NCBI GenBank assembly: GCA_943737045.1
Contig: CALSFV010000043.1
Location: 310,001 to 374,000, forward strand
Direction: 5' to 3'
DNA: 64,000 bases
From: Parapristionchus giblindavisi
Taxonomy: Eukaryota > Nematoda > Chromadorea > Rhabditida > Diplogasteridae
In this document: positions 26,201 through 41,200 of the stretch, in pieces
Numbering within the stretch: position 1 is the first letter of the stretch
Layout: the number at the start of each line of letters is the position of its first letter
Made by a program: the position numbers and the translations under genes
Notes under the pieces: generated by a model
What the model was told of the DNA's origin: nothing
The model's input: only the letters and a program-made list of their open reading frames with translations
The model's database searches: none

Positions 26201-29200
26201 GTTCTTATGGCTCGTTAAAAAATAGTGGAAAACCGAAATCGGCGACTTTCCACCCGTTAAAAAAGTACCCGGAAAGTCGAAAATGGAAACACGAAATTTG
26301 AATTCGCGCGCGCGCAAAGAGGTGCGGGAATTCAAATCCCGGCTTTCCGAGTCGAATTTCCATATTAACTGCTAAAAATTGATGACGAAAACTCTTAATT
26401 TGAATTCCCGCACCTCTTTGCGCGCGCGCGAATTCAAATTTCGTGTTTCCATTTTCGACTTTCCGGGTACTTTTTTAACGGGTGGAAAGTCGCCGATTTC
26501 GGTTTTCCACGATTTCTTAACGAGCCATAACTCTTTACGAGGAAAAAACACTTTGAGGTTATTCGGGAAATGGTGCGAATTTAAGGGCCTTGAAGATCCT
26601 ATTCACTGTACCCATATTATGGATTCCATGCAAATTCATTTACAAGATATCTCGTGCTTAAATTCCGCCTACCGACTCGTTTAAATTGTGTTACAGATAG
26701 TAGACCAGTGTGTCCCCCATCCGTTCCGCTTTCTTCATCTATTTTCTCCACCTTCTCCTCATGTCTCAAGTAGAGGAAGAGGATGCGCTAACGGGTGGCA
26801 ATTGCATCAGACATATGCATAAAAGGAGGAACGGACTAGATTATGCGGATGTCGAAGTTCCATGAGTTCAACTTGAGATTTGACTACGAGGAATTGAATA
26901 ATTGAATATGAAAGTGAATATTTTTCCCAATATTCCCTGTGATTGTCAAAACTAAGCAAATCTATTTTGAATGACAGACTTTCAAAGAACTTCTTTGAAC
27001 AAAATGTGACACTGAACAATTCACGGACCGAAGTGCACAAGTCTTTGGGCATGACTGTCTGCATTTGTGGGTCATGTGAAGGCTAAATTGGATAGAATGA
27101 ACACGATTTGTTCTAGCCCTGATTCTAAATGCCGGATGTTTTGTCACCCGATTTACGGTTTAACTGACTAGATAAGGGTTCACGTCGGTGCCTAAGTGGT
27201 GACGCCGAGCGTAAACACGAGCTTGTAATGGATTAAGCAATGACTGTCTCACGTGGTTGTTGTAGCAGATTGGTAGTCAAATGTCAATTGATCTCTGAAC
27301 TGAAATTGTTGGTATATGCTAGAAGTGCGCCTAATTGTTATCAAAACTGATTTGATTCGATTCATTTCTTTGTTACGAGACGTGATTTTAGAAGATCGCT
27401 GACATTTTGCATACAGTAATGTGAAAGTCGTGACAATTGAAAATATTATTGTGCGATAATCGCATACTCCGATGTGTTCGCTAATAAGTAATTGTTGAAA
27501 TGTTTTAACTAAATTCGCCAATAATTAATGCCCCGCGCCTGTGAAGTTTATCCTAATATAGACACTGTAGAGGAGTGAAAGATCTTTCATGTGTGATGTG
27601 TGAACTGCTTCATTCGCATGCTTTCTCTGGTGTGAATCTTCTTCTTTTGAACTCCGTTCTAGTGGAATAGCCACATGGTATTATTTGACGTCTTTTGTTG
27701 AAAGAGAGGATACAGAAGTGGCTTACAGAGTGCGCACTTCTGGTTGGACCTCTCGTGTGAGAACGGCTGAAAAACAGACTAAAGTGGGCTTACCGGAAAT
27801 CAACTTTACATCTGTGAACAAGGTCTACGCAGCACTAACATGGCGAATAAAAGGAAAGATAACTAAAATAGTGAACTTTGGTAGAGAACACAAAAAGCTG
27901 TGCAATGAGGACCATGGAATGAAACGCAGATGTATGAGTGGTTGATTCTGATCTTATGCACACCCTTGTAGTTTGATACTCTGGGAAACGAAATTGTGGA
28001 GAGGAATCAGAGAACAATGGATCTCTATGTATGAGAAAAATGAAATGGAGAAGTCTGGCCGATGATTTTTTTTCTGTTCAGAATAGCGCTTTTGCATGCA
28101 AATAGCTCGGTAGAGATTGGACAACAACCCAACAGCTTGTTACCATTCCTATTCTTGTCGAAGTGTCGAAAGTAAAAATTGAATTGTTACGTCGACGATG
28201 CGAGAACATCCTGCGAACCAATCAGCATTGAAACATGCTTTGTTCTATGAACGTTTCAAGCAAAGTGTGTCCATTCATAAAAATTTGCGTGATATTTTCG
28301 AATGTTATGAGGATAGAGAAAAAGGAATATAATGACTGTGCCAGAGAGAGAGAAAAAGGAAAGATAGAGACAAAATCAAAAACTGCAGTCCGATGTTTTT
28401 CTGTGGGATATCAACTCGTGCGGGAGTGATTCACAGATTGTGACGTCTCCGAATTGCGCCGAAATTCTAAACTTCGGAGGAAAAAAGAAATCTTCACAAG
28501 AAAAAAGGGTGTTTTCTCGTTATGCTATTCATGGTATGTCTGGTCCCTAATCCACTATTCTCGTTATGCATCTTCTTCGTTGTCTACGTTTCAAAGTAGT
28601 CTGCATCGTCATTAGGGAGGGAGAAGTAGAGGGAGTGAGCGGGTGAAGAAGAAGAAGAACAAGGGCTGTTGTTGTATAGAAGGCGATGAAGACAAGAGCA
28701 ACGGAAGATGACCTAATGTCGTTTGGAAAGGATTGAGTTAGGGAAGGGGGATGAAGAGGACAGAGATTATCCCGAAAAAGATTAATACAATGGAAAGTGT
28801 TGGCTACGAATGTGCAAAAATATGACCGGATGTTTAGAGTTGCTGCCTATATGTCACCTATTCGAAAGACTTGAAAAACTGGTGTGAAACGTGCTATTCA
28901 TAGCACTGGAAGGTGGTTATTGACCTTTCATCGCGGGGCTACTCATTAGCACATTTTCGCCGCATTTATTTTTCGAATTGACCGCATTAGGCCTTCCTTC
29001 TTTATATATTCATCTCCGTATGCTCGCCGTGTTGCCTACTCGGTATAAAATGAATGTGGCCATAGCTGATTGTGAGAAGGTCATCCGTGGTCCTCGGGGG
29101 AAGATCATGGGCACCAGTTGTTTTGGGTTTTTTTTACTGATACTGCGAAAAATTGATGAAATAATGAAATTTTTTTAGTCACTTCTTTCGAAAATTTGAC

Positions 29201-32200
29201 TGGCACACCACTGATTTGAATTTTTTTGTCCTGCATCGACAGTGTTGTCCAGATATAAATGAGACATTGATCTATAATAGGAAAGAGGGCTGAGATGAAT
29301 GAATGAATGAGGGACTGTGAATATAATGAGAGTGGATGAATGACGAATGAATAAATGAGTAAGAATGAGCTGCGTGGGGTCAGTGGGTCATACTATAAAT
29401 CTCTGTTTATATTCTATACAATGAACAAGAATGATTTTTTTAAAATAATGATTTTTAATTAATTTAATTTTCTGTTTTTTTTTAAATTATCATTATTATG
29501 AATTATTTTTAAAAAAATATCAACATATACTGAGCTGGGCAACTGTTTCAGCACATACGCCCACGAATGAGGTGGCGATGGGATCAGCACGAGCAGGAGG
29601 CGGCGGTACGGTCCGCACCACTCTCCGCGGCCGCGTCGCCATGTCCGCAGCGGCACGCGTCGCCAAGAGCCACCACCATCTCGCGCCGCTGGCCAATGCA
29701 TCGCCTATTACGCCTACTTTGGGTGGTGGAGGAGGAGCAGGAGGAGGAGGACATGTGCCATTCAATAGCAGATTCACGCCGAAGTGAGTTGAGAAGGGTG
29801 GATTTATATATGTATTTATTTATTTATTCCTTCAAATATAATGAGGAGGAGTGGGATGTACAAGTGCAGAAATGTGTAAGTGCAGGAAAGGAATGGATGG
29901 GTAGATTGGAAAATATATAGCAAATATAATATACTGTAATATTTTACGTTACCAATAATATAAAGATTGCATCAATGTATCATTTTGCTCGGTGGTTAAT
30001 TGCTGAGAGCTCTGTCGATAAAAACTTCCAAGTTCGGAGTTGTTCTTCCGCACAAAGTGCTCTTTTTGTGGGGCACAGATGGCACAATATTTTTTAGTAT
30101 ATTTTATTAGTGTTAATCGCCCTATATTTCAGCCGCTCTCAGCACTCGATTCGTTCCATGGGTGACTCGTCTCCGTTCGTGCGTCTCGCCCGTCTACCCG
30201 CCACATCCACTCCGAGAGTCGCCTTCGCTCCTGGAACTGCAGCTCCATCGACTGCAGTCGGAGGACTGGCCCTGACCCCGGTGCTGCAGCAGTCGGCGGC
30301 CATGGTAATGATAATGATAATAATGATAATAATAATGATAATAATATAATGATAATGATAATATTTTATTCCTTCAAATGAACGCATCGGCGACGGGGGG
30401 TTTGGAGGAAGAGGTAATGATAATGATCATACATTTTCGGTATCCTCACCTTTTTTTATTGGGTCGATTTCGTAAAATCGTTATTTTTCGCTTTTATTGT
30501 AATTTTTAGCTTAAAAGGACCCTTATATAGTGGATAGATGCTGAAAATGAGCCGTATGGAGTGGGTCGATCCTCACCTTGTGAGGGTATGAAAATGTATG
30601 ATGATAATGATAATAATGGCAATAATAATTAGAATAATAATTTTTCATGCTGTTCCAAAGGCAAGAAAAGTATAGTAAAAGAGGTGAGAGAGTGTGTAAA
30701 ACGAGGAGAGTTATCTCTGTTTAAAAAATTCGTGGTTTTTGAACAACTTCTATCACAGTACATAACGCATTAGAACTACATTATGTATGGTGTGATATCA
30801 TTCGTGCTCATCTTCTATCATTTCGATCCATGGTAGGCGAGGTGGATTTGTCGCAAACACTTTTCTCGTTCTCTATCAACCAGTTGATATCGTGTTGTGG
30901 AGAGACTACAGATGGGGTCAAGTAACTGAAAGTGTAATGGGTTTTCGTATCATTTTGACTATCAAATATCAATTATTATTATTAATATTAGTGCTTTATT
31001 CCATTTATTTATATTAATTATTATTATTATTAATATTTATTTATGTATTTATTTATTATTAATATTATTACTTTATTATATTTATTTTTGTTAATTATTA
31101 TTATTATTATTATTATTATTATTGTACCTTGTCCAGAAGCGCCTCTCTTCGCCGTACGCGACCGCCACGCAGCAGAACGAGGCGGACGCGGAGGAGGAGA
31201 TGCTCATATCGAGTATGTGGTTGGAGCTGCTATGGACGGAGAAGGAGACGAGTGAACGGGCGACCAAGGTATGCAAATTGCATTTATTTATTTATATTAA
31301 ATCGCATAAGGAAAGATAAATACGGGGTATACGGTAGTGCATGCGGTCAAGATATGACTGGTGTACTATAGGCTACGGTGACCATCCAGAAAAATCTGAA
31401 GGCCAGGCAGCTATCAAGATTTGGCTAAAAATTGGCAATTTTTGTACTTATCTCTTTGAACGTAGTCACCAAAATCGTGTAAAATTGTTGCAAATGTCCG
31501 CCCATGTACTGGAGAGGTAGTGAGGGTATTGTAGGATACGGCAGGAGCGTACTATATGTGAGCATTGGTAGGATACGGTGTCGTGGATGGCATATGTACT
31601 GTAGGAATAGAGGTGTTTCAGAAATAAATATGGCCATTTGTTCAGATGTTCGTTTCATTCGATCTCAATCACGTGTCGTATATCAATTGGCTGACCAGCG
31701 CGGGTCTCGCCACGATGAAGATCGCACTTCCGAGTACGGTAGGTATTGATTTATTGATTGAATTTATTAGTGTGCATTGGTATCTATTGTTGGTATTGAT
31801 TGATTTGTTCCCTATTGCTACCTGCTCTCGTTCACGTATTGTTGCTCCGAGTGATAAAAGTGACACCCCGAGCTAATTTGAAACTCTCCGCTCTGGCCAC
31901 ACTCTCTCGCTTTATTTGTCTGCGAGAGAGTATTGTCAATGTGTAGAGTAAAATTATCTTGGGGCTTTTAAAGCAATAGTTTGAAAAATCGACTTATTTA
32001 CTGATTGTCAATCTATAGATTTTTTGAAATACCCTACGTGAATCTTGTTCAGAATCGTGCTCAGACCCTTATCTGCCTACCGGGCGCCGCGCCTGTGCTG
32101 GCGCCAGCCTTCAATGCGGAGTACATAGAGGTCAGTTTGCCCGATTCGGGTTATGTTTCACGCTCACTATATGTATGTTGGCTTTACAATAATAGTATTT

Positions 32201-35200
32201 TCCTTCTTTTCTCCCGAAAAAAAAACAGTAAAAATGTTTCACTGTGAACCATAGGATGTTCCTACAATAATAATAATATTAATAATTATTGATCTATTGA
32301 TTACTTTTCGCAGAGCTCCCGCCTGACGGCTACCGTATCGCCCGATCAGTCTACCGTAGTCATGTACAGTGGCAGCACGAAGATTGCGGTGCTTGTCATG
32401 AGAATGGTACGGTATTTAGTCATTTATTGATTTTTTTTTCAGTTGGAGTAAATATTATCGGAAGACGTTAGGGCTTTTTAACGGTATATTATCGAATATT
32501 ATTTGATATCGTGAATATTGCAAAGAAAACATAATGGCCAAACAAATCAGCAAAAAAAAACGAAAAGGATCTCCATACTTGATCAGTGGTTCCACTCGGA
32601 GATTATCTTGATTGCACAAAAGAATTCTATGAATACAAGTACATGTCTATTATGATCTATTTCTATTTTTATTTCAGCCTCTCGCCTCTCCTGCTCGATT
32701 CCGTTTGTTGTGTACGTGCCAGCGCACACTTGCATTGGTATTTTATTTATTTATTTATTTGTTTATTTATTTATTATCAATATTACTAGCAGTGCTAGGG
32801 GCAGAGCCGAAAATTGTTTTACTTCTGAGCGTTTCATTATTATACTTGAAGCACGGGAGGAGCATTGCGCTAGCGCGGAAGGGTGCTGCGCACCCTTCCG
32901 TCTAGACTGCTCGAGTGGCCCAGTATGGACACTTTTCTCTTTTTTCTGACTTATTAGACGATTTGTCGAAAAAATATATGAAAAACGACAACATAAAACT
33001 ATTTGCTTTGAATTTTGAACGGCAAAAGTACTTGGAAGCAAGCTCGACCTTTTGATTGTTTGGGGGGGACACCCCCCCAACCCCCCATTTTCTATATTAT
33101 ATGATACGAAACTCATTCGTGGACTCGTTCATAAGTTTTCCGACATTTTCCTTATGTCTTAGGATCAATGTATGTCTCAATATTATCGAAAAATTTCGTT
33201 GACCTGAATGAATGTCGCTACAGATATCAATTGAAGCGAGGTTAGAGTTAAGATTCATGCATGACATGTTTTCCTGCTCAGAATGACTCAAAACAACTTG
33301 TTTCATCATTCTTGACACGAAAAACTACCTTAGAACACTTTATTTCAGTCAGGAAAAATCAGCAAAAGTTTTGGATCGAACCGGGGTTCGAACCCGCTCG
33401 GTGTTTTTAGAGTGGTACCTCTTTACCTCGACGCCATGGGTTCATTTTGTTTCTAAATATAGTCATATTATACACCAATCGACGCGCAAAGAGTAGGACT
33501 ACAACTCTCTTTGCCATATAAAACGCCTAAAACGATTTTGAAAATAAATTTAACCAAGAAAACTGGCAAAATCGTGTTTTCGCACCTTTTCGGCGATTTT
33601 TCGCGGTACAAAGAGGTCGTGCGGAAGTGAAGAGACATACTTTTTCTAAACCAGTTTTTCAAGCGCTACAACATGAGCATTGTTAGGTTGAATAAAAAAG
33701 GTGCGACATTTGAGTTTTTTGAAAAAGTTAATAATCGACCATTTTTCGCGACCGCCCAGCTCCGCGAATACTAAACCAAATGAGTTGGGTCCAAAAGCAA
33801 AAAGTTGCGCCTCATCGAGTTGTACAATTGCCTTTCAGGAGCCGGGACGTGAAAGTCAAGATGAATGGGTGAAAATCGCGAAAAACCTACTTTCCGGATT
33901 TCTTCCGAGGCCTATTTCGTCATCGGGAAGTATTTTTATTTGCGCGAAATTAGCACCATAAGATGCGCCGTAAAAAGTTGCTTAACATAAGTCTCTCTCC
34001 CGAAAATCGTCTGCACAGTTTTTGAGTATTTATATTATGCAACTCTGATTTTCGCATTTTTTTGTCCTCCGCCAACTTTGACCGCAATTTCCGGAAAAAC
34101 CGTGAATGGCAAAAATCGGCAAAAATACGATTTAGATTGCCCCAAGTCTTGTGGTCATTTTGGTATACCAACTTTAAATTTTTGATATACTTATCACCAA
34201 GTTCTGCGCCAAAAAGTGCAAAAAACCCGAGAGCCGGCGTTTCACCTAAAAGACGGCTCCGGATCGGCTCGGGACCAGTGCCATTCGATCCGGCGTGGTC
34301 GAAAACCCCAGTAGCCGGAATCTGGTATAAAAGGCACAAAGTCCTGATAGAACAAATTTCAAAAAACCTATCCCAGTAAATTGGTCTAATTGCGATCTTT
34401 TATATAGGGGTTAACTAGCAGTGCTAGGGGGATCCATTAATTTTTTTTACTTCTGAGCGTTTCATTATTATACTTGAAGCGCGGGAGGAGCATTGCGCTA
34501 GCGCGGAAGGGTGCTGCGCACCCTTCCGCATAGACTGCTCGAGTCGCCAAGTATGGACACTCTTCTCTTGTTTTCTGACTTATTAGACAATTTGTCGAAA
34601 AAAATATATGAAAAACGACAGCATAAAACTATTTGCTTTGAATTTTGAACAGCAAAATTACTTGGAAGCAGTTGTCGTGAGCTTTTGATTGTTTGGGGGG
34701 GACACCCCCCCAACCCCCCATTTTCTATATTACATGACATGAAACTCATTCGTGGACTCGTTCATAAGCTTTCCGACATTTTCCGGATGTCTTAGGATCA
34801 ATGTTTCTCTCAATATTATCGAAAAATTTCGTTGACCTGAATGAATGTCGCTGCAGAAATCAATTGAAGCGAGGTTAGAGTTAAGAGTCATGCATGACAT
34901 ATTTTCCTGCTCAGAATGACTCAAAACAAGTTGTTTCATCATTCTTGGCACATAAAATTACCCAAGGATACTTTCTTTCAGTCAGGAAAAATCAGCAAAA
35001 GTTTTGGATCGAACCGGGGTTCGAACCCGCTCGGTGTTTTTAGAGTGGTACCTCTTTACCTCGACGCCATGAGTTCATTTCGTTTCTAAATATAGTTATA
35101 TTATACCCCAATCGACGCGCAAAGAGTAGGACTACAACTTTCTTTGCCATATAAAATGCCTAAAACAACTTTCAAAATAAATTTAACCTAGAAAACTGGC

Positions 35201-38200
35201 AAAATCGTGTTTTCGCACCTTTTCGGCGATTTTTCGCGGTACAAAGAGGTCGTGCGGAGGTGAAGTGACATAGTTTTTCTGAATCAGTTTTTCAAGCCCT
35301 ACAACATGAGCATAGTTTGGTTGAATAAAAAAGGTGCGAAATTTGTGTTTTTTTAAAAAGTTAAAAATTGACCATTTTTCGCGACCGCCCAGCTCCGCGA
35401 ATATTGCACGAAATGAGTTGGGTCAAAAAGCAAAAAGATGCGGCACGACGAGTTGTACAATTTACTTTCAGGAGCCGGGACGCGAAAATTAAGTTGAATA
35501 GTTGAAAATCGCGAAAAACCTACTTTCCGGATTTCTTCCGATGCCTATTTCGTCATAATCCCGGGGGACAAGATGCGCGACGTTAGCACCAAAAGATGCG
35601 CCGTAAAAAGTTGTTTAATATAAGTCTTAATCTCAAAAAGTTATAGAGCCGATTTCGAGCAATCATATTTCGGCATTTTGATTTTCGCCTTTTTTTGCCC
35701 TCCGCCAACTTTGACCGGAATTGCCGGAAAAACCGTGATAGGGAAAAATCGGCAAAAATACAATTTAGATTGCCCCAAGTCTTGTGGTCAGTTCCATACC
35801 CCAACTTGCAATTTTCGATATACTTGACACCAAGTTGCGCGCCAAAATGTGCAAAAAACCCGAGAGCCGGCGTTTCACCTAAAAGACGGCTCCGGATCGG
35901 CTCGGGACCAGTGCCATTCGATCCGGCGTGGTCGAAAACCCCAGTAGCCGGAATCTGGCATAAAAGGCACAACGTCTTGACAAAAGAAATTTCAAAAAAC
36001 CCATCGCAGTAAATCGGTCGAATTGCGATCTTTTATATAGGGGTTAACTAGCAGTGCTAGGGGCAGAGCCGAAAATTGTTTTACTTCTGAGCGTTTTATT
36101 TCAGTAGAATTACGCTAGCGCGGATGGGTGCTGCGCACCCATCCGCATAGTTTCTGTTCAGTTGGTCACTTTTCCCTCTTTTTCTTACCCATTGATACTT
36201 TTTCCAAGCTCAAAATGAGTCAAAATAACTTGTTTCATCATTCTTGACACGAAAAACTACCCTAGAACACTTTATTTCAGTCTGTAAAAATCAGCAAAAG
36301 TTTTGGATCGAACCGGGGTTCGAACCCGCTCGGGGTTTTCAGAGTAGTACCTCTTTACCTCGACGCCATGAGTTCATTTTATTTCTGAATATAGTCATAT
36401 TATACCTCAATTGACGCGTAAAGAGTCGCGCTACAACTTTCTTTGCCATATAAAACGCCTAAAATAATTTTAAAAATAAGTTTAACCAAGAAAACTGGCA
36501 AAATCGTGTTTTCGCACCTTTTCGGCGATTTTTTGCGGTACAAAGATATCGTGCGGAGGTGAAGAGACGTAGTTTTTCTAAATCAGTTTTTCAAGGGCTA
36601 CAACGTGAGCATAGTTTGGTTGAATAAAAAAGGTGCGAAATTTTAGTTTTTTGAAAAAGTTAAAAATCGACCATTTTTCGCGACCGCACAGCTCCATGAA
36701 TATTGCTTGGAATGAGTTGGGTCCAGAGCGAAAAGTTGCGCCTCATCGAGTTGTACAATTTGCTTTCAGGAGCCGGGACGTGAAAATCACGTTGAATAGG
36801 TGAAAATCGCGAAAAACCTACTTCCCGGATTTCTTCCACGGCCTATTTCGTCATAATCCCGGGGGACAAGGCGCGTGTCGTTAGCACCAAAAGATGCGCC
36901 GCAAAAAGTTGTTTAATATAAGTCTTAATCTCAAAAAGTTATAGAGCCGATTTCGAGCAATCATATTTCGGCATTTTGATTTTCGCCTTTTTTTGCCCTC
37001 CGCCAACTTTGACCGGAATTTCCGGAAAAACCGTGAATGGGAAAAATCGGCAAAAATACGATTTAGATTGCCCCAAGTCTTGTGATCAGTCCCATACCCC
37101 AACTTGCAATTTTTGATATACTTGACACCAAGTTGCGCGCCAAAATGTGCAAAAAACCCGACATCCGTCGTTTCACCTAAAAGACGGCTCCGGATCGGCT
37201 CGGGACCAATGCCATTCGATCCGGCGTGGTCGAAAACCCCAGTAGCCGGAATCTGGTATAAAAGGCACAACGTCTTGACAAAAGAAATTTCAAAAAACCC
37301 ATCGCAGTAAATCGGTCGAATTGCGATCTTTTATATAGGGGTTAATTTATCATTTTAAACAACGAAATCATTCGACTGCAGGAAACACTCAATGGTGTCG
37401 TTCTACACGTGCGCCTTCCCTCGCTGTTCCGCTCTCAATTTGGTCAGTTTGATCTTTGAACTTTGATCTTTGACATAGCAGCCATACATTTTCGAGCACC
37501 CACATTGTGGGTACGGATCAGTTTATAAATTACCGCGCTTATAAAAAAACGGGTCACTTTATCACATATTTTGCCAAAATAAGCGAAAATTAACCAATTT
37601 TACGGGCCAGTTTATAATCGGGTCCGTTTATCACAATTACGGGTCAGGTTATAGTTCTGCAAATGTGAGTTGAACAAAAATGTATGATAGCAGCGCGCAC
37701 TCCATGTAGCACATTATTTATTTGATAACTTATAATTTTATCTACTTTTACATGTACATGATCTTTGATCTTTGCAGCTGCCCGTATCTGGGATACACTG
37801 TGGGAGACGCTGACGACATCGGGCGACAAGATGGCCAAACTGCTCGCGGCGTGGATAACGATGAATAAGGAGAAGGAGGTTATTGATTAAGATGAAACTT
37901 TATTGAGATTATGATTGAGATAGATTCGAAGATTTGGAGATTAAGATGATTTGCTACTCAAAATAAGGAAAAAGTCCGAAACGAATCGTTCCTAAATGTT
38001 GCCGCGATGGAACTCGATACTATTGATTGATTGATATTGATTGATTATACTATTGATTGATTCAGATGGATGCCCCTGATGAGGTTGCCGCGCTAACGAG
38101 ACTGATCATGGAGCACGCGGGAATGACGGTGGAGGAACTGCCGCCTGAAACAGTCAGAGGTACGGTAGGGTTACGGTATCGCCAGAAGATTGCACGAAAT

Positions 38201-41200
38201 AGTTACGGTAGATATTGGATACGGTAAGGTACAGAATGAGTACGGTAGGTTGACGGCATAGGTCGAATAGCTAGGTTATTGGTTTTCAAAATCCGGTCAG
38301 GTTTTTCGATTTTTGGTAAATTTGGCTCAAATCCGATCAGGTTTTTTCGATTTTTGTAAAATTTTGATACAAAATCCGGTCAGGTTTTTCGATTTTTTGT
38401 GAAATTTTGGTTCAAAATCCGGTCAGGCTTGGTACTTTGTAACATACTTTTCGACCTATGGTTGACGGTAGATTAGGGATATAGTAGATCATGGGTACGG
38501 TCGGTCCACGCTATCGATTGGTTCGCATTTCAGCTGAAGCTACTACAGTACCCACCAAGTCTACAGTATCCGACGCTACCGTATCCCTGCCGTCTACAGT
38601 AGCCGCGTCTGCTGCTGATGATGAAGTGGACGATGACACGATGGTGGCACGAGTGCTGGTGGATATGACTAACGGCGAGAAGGCTACCGTAACCATGGGC
38701 AAGGTCCAGGGGATACTCGAGAAGGTGATCTTTGATCTTTGATCTTTTGATCGACTATCCATTATCTTTTGATCTTTGGTGTATGGCCGTTTGGCCTTGC
38801 GTACGCAAATGCTACCACTCTTTTGTCACAACTTGAAATTCGTCTATCCACTCTCCCTGTAGTTTCATGTTTCAGATAGTTCTTATCCTATCTGGGACTT
38901 GGGTGTATCAATGATCATTCGTCGACTCTTCGGCTAACTATTAGTAATGTTATAGGTGAAGCGCAAGCGCAGCGTGAGCAGCAGCGTCACCGATGAGAAT
39001 GTTGCTGCTGTTGCTGGTGGTGCTGCAGGAAAGATGATGACGTCATCGTCAGTACAAGACACCAACGGAGCCAAGCATAGCCGAAGCGATGAGGGCGAGT
39101 GCATGAGCGACGATGAGGTACGGTATACTGTAGATACTGTAGATCTTCGTGAGCGGTGGTTACGGTAGTTTGCGAGGGCTACGGTAGTTATCGTGTCCAG
39201 TCAAGATAGTATTGTTCCTATTTTGCAGAAGTGGCGGCTGATCTGTGATGTGCTGCAGGCGACGAACGGAGCCTTCCCTCATCCCCATATCACCAAGGTA
39301 TTTATTTATTTGTTAAAAAATTTTTTTTTTTAATTTATTTATGTTCAACTTTTCTAATATTGTTAATTCAATTGAATTATCACTAATCTCCCGTAGAACT
39401 TTGTATACCTTGAATAATGGGATTTACCTTTCACCTAATAATCTTATCATTGTGTTCAGGCTCCACTTCGTTCGGTCGGACCGCGTCTGAATGCGGATCA
39501 TGATTGTGCGGATGGAACCGATACCGATGGAAAGGTACCGATTATGGTTTCGTACCCGGTTTCCCGTCAGGCCATTCTTGGACGGTGTAGGGATCTATCC
39601 AGCTCCATTCTAAAACGTTTAAAGTCACTCATCGAGCTAATTTGAAGCTCTCCGCTCTGGCAATGCTCTCTCGCTTTCTTTCCCCTATGAGAGAGCATTG
39701 CTAGAGTGGATAGTAAAATTTGCTCGGGTGTGCCTTTAAATCTAGTGAAAATTAGTGACTGTAGTTGATGTTATGTGGTGTAGTGTGATCATTTTTGTCA
39801 ATGCTATTAAAAATGTGATAAAGATCAAAGATTAAAGATGCGAATAGGCGTTGTTAAGGCGTCGTCTATTCGATGTGAGCTGACCGCCCGAACACCATCT
39901 CCCGTAGAGGAAGCGGGTTCATCGAAGAAGGAACACGATCTGAATGATCAGTTTGTAAGTGATGCCTTATTGTTATTCATTTATTTATTTATTTATTCTA
40001 CCACCAGGCTCATGAGTTGATTGATTAGTACAAAAAATCAGAAAAGAAATGTGATAGCTGACGGTCGTTGTGGTGTTTTCTGATACTTTTCGTTGGTCGA
40101 AGTTTGAGATAGGAGAACATACATGGGCGCCAATATGGGGGTGCCCCCTGTAAAATGAGCGCTTTTCGAAAATTTGTGGAATGCCCTATGTAAAAAAATG
40201 ACGTTTAGATGAAATTTTTGCAAAAAAAGTGAAGACCCTCTGTAAAATTAGCCATTTTTCATTCGGATGCCCCCTGTAGAATCGAGCTCCAGGTACCCCG
40301 CCCATGTATGTAGGAGAACAACACCACGGTGTTTCACGTTTCACTTATGAAAGTTGAATCAACGGAGATCGTCGGTTTTATTGCTAGTTCTGTGGGGAAA
40401 TGTTATAGATCAATATGATTTTGAATACTGTGTAATCTTCATGTTTTGTGTAGATGTCGATTATCTTATAAATCTGTGTGAGACCTATTTATGAAGAAAC
40501 GTTATTTTTATTCAATATGATATTTATTGCAGTGGTCCGAGATGTCTCCCCGACTGCAGCAGGCGTACAAGATGTGCTACAGGGTGCGTCAAGCAGCGAA
40601 GGACGCGGAAACGCCGCGCCCACTTGTGATGAAGAGGAGACGACGATTGGTGGTGACGGTGTCCAAGGTGAGGAGGGGTGAAGGCATAGGTCGAAAAGTA
40701 TGTGACAAAGTACCAAGCCTCACCGGATTTTGAGCCGAAATTTCCTAAAAAAATCGAAAAACCTGACCCCATTTTGAAAATGTGCAACGTAGCTATTCGA
40801 CCTATGCATGTGAGGGGTGAAGGGGGCTTTGGTATTTCAAAAGTTCAAGTCTACTTAAATTATGTGGCTGACTAAGTTTACAAGTCTACTTCAAGTTATT
40901 GTTATTGTTATTTTAGTTTGTAATCCTTTCAGGAAGCTGACGCTCCCCTATCATCACTCGTGCCTCTTGTATTCCAAGTATGTTAATTCTCCTTTAACAT
41001 GCATTATTTATCTGATATATCATTTATTACATTACTATCTATTACATACATTAGTTATTTGATTGATTACATTCTACAATGATCATTCGATCAATCGTGT
41101 GCTTAGCCCGTTGAAAGGATGTTCCGCCTTTTCGATATCAGGCTTAGATTTTGAATTGTTGATAGTGCATGTGTGTTTAAAAACATCAACAATCGAGAAA

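Noticed and set aside
26120..26684. Two open frames on opposite strands sharing a peptide with SFKFRVSIFDFPGTFL-like sequence
   Set aside because: Both come from the arms of one palindrome; no splice or family support.
29459..29777. Minus-strand frames rich in Arg, Trp and Pro
   Set aside because: They are shadows of the GC-rich APC1 exon 8 on the plus strand.
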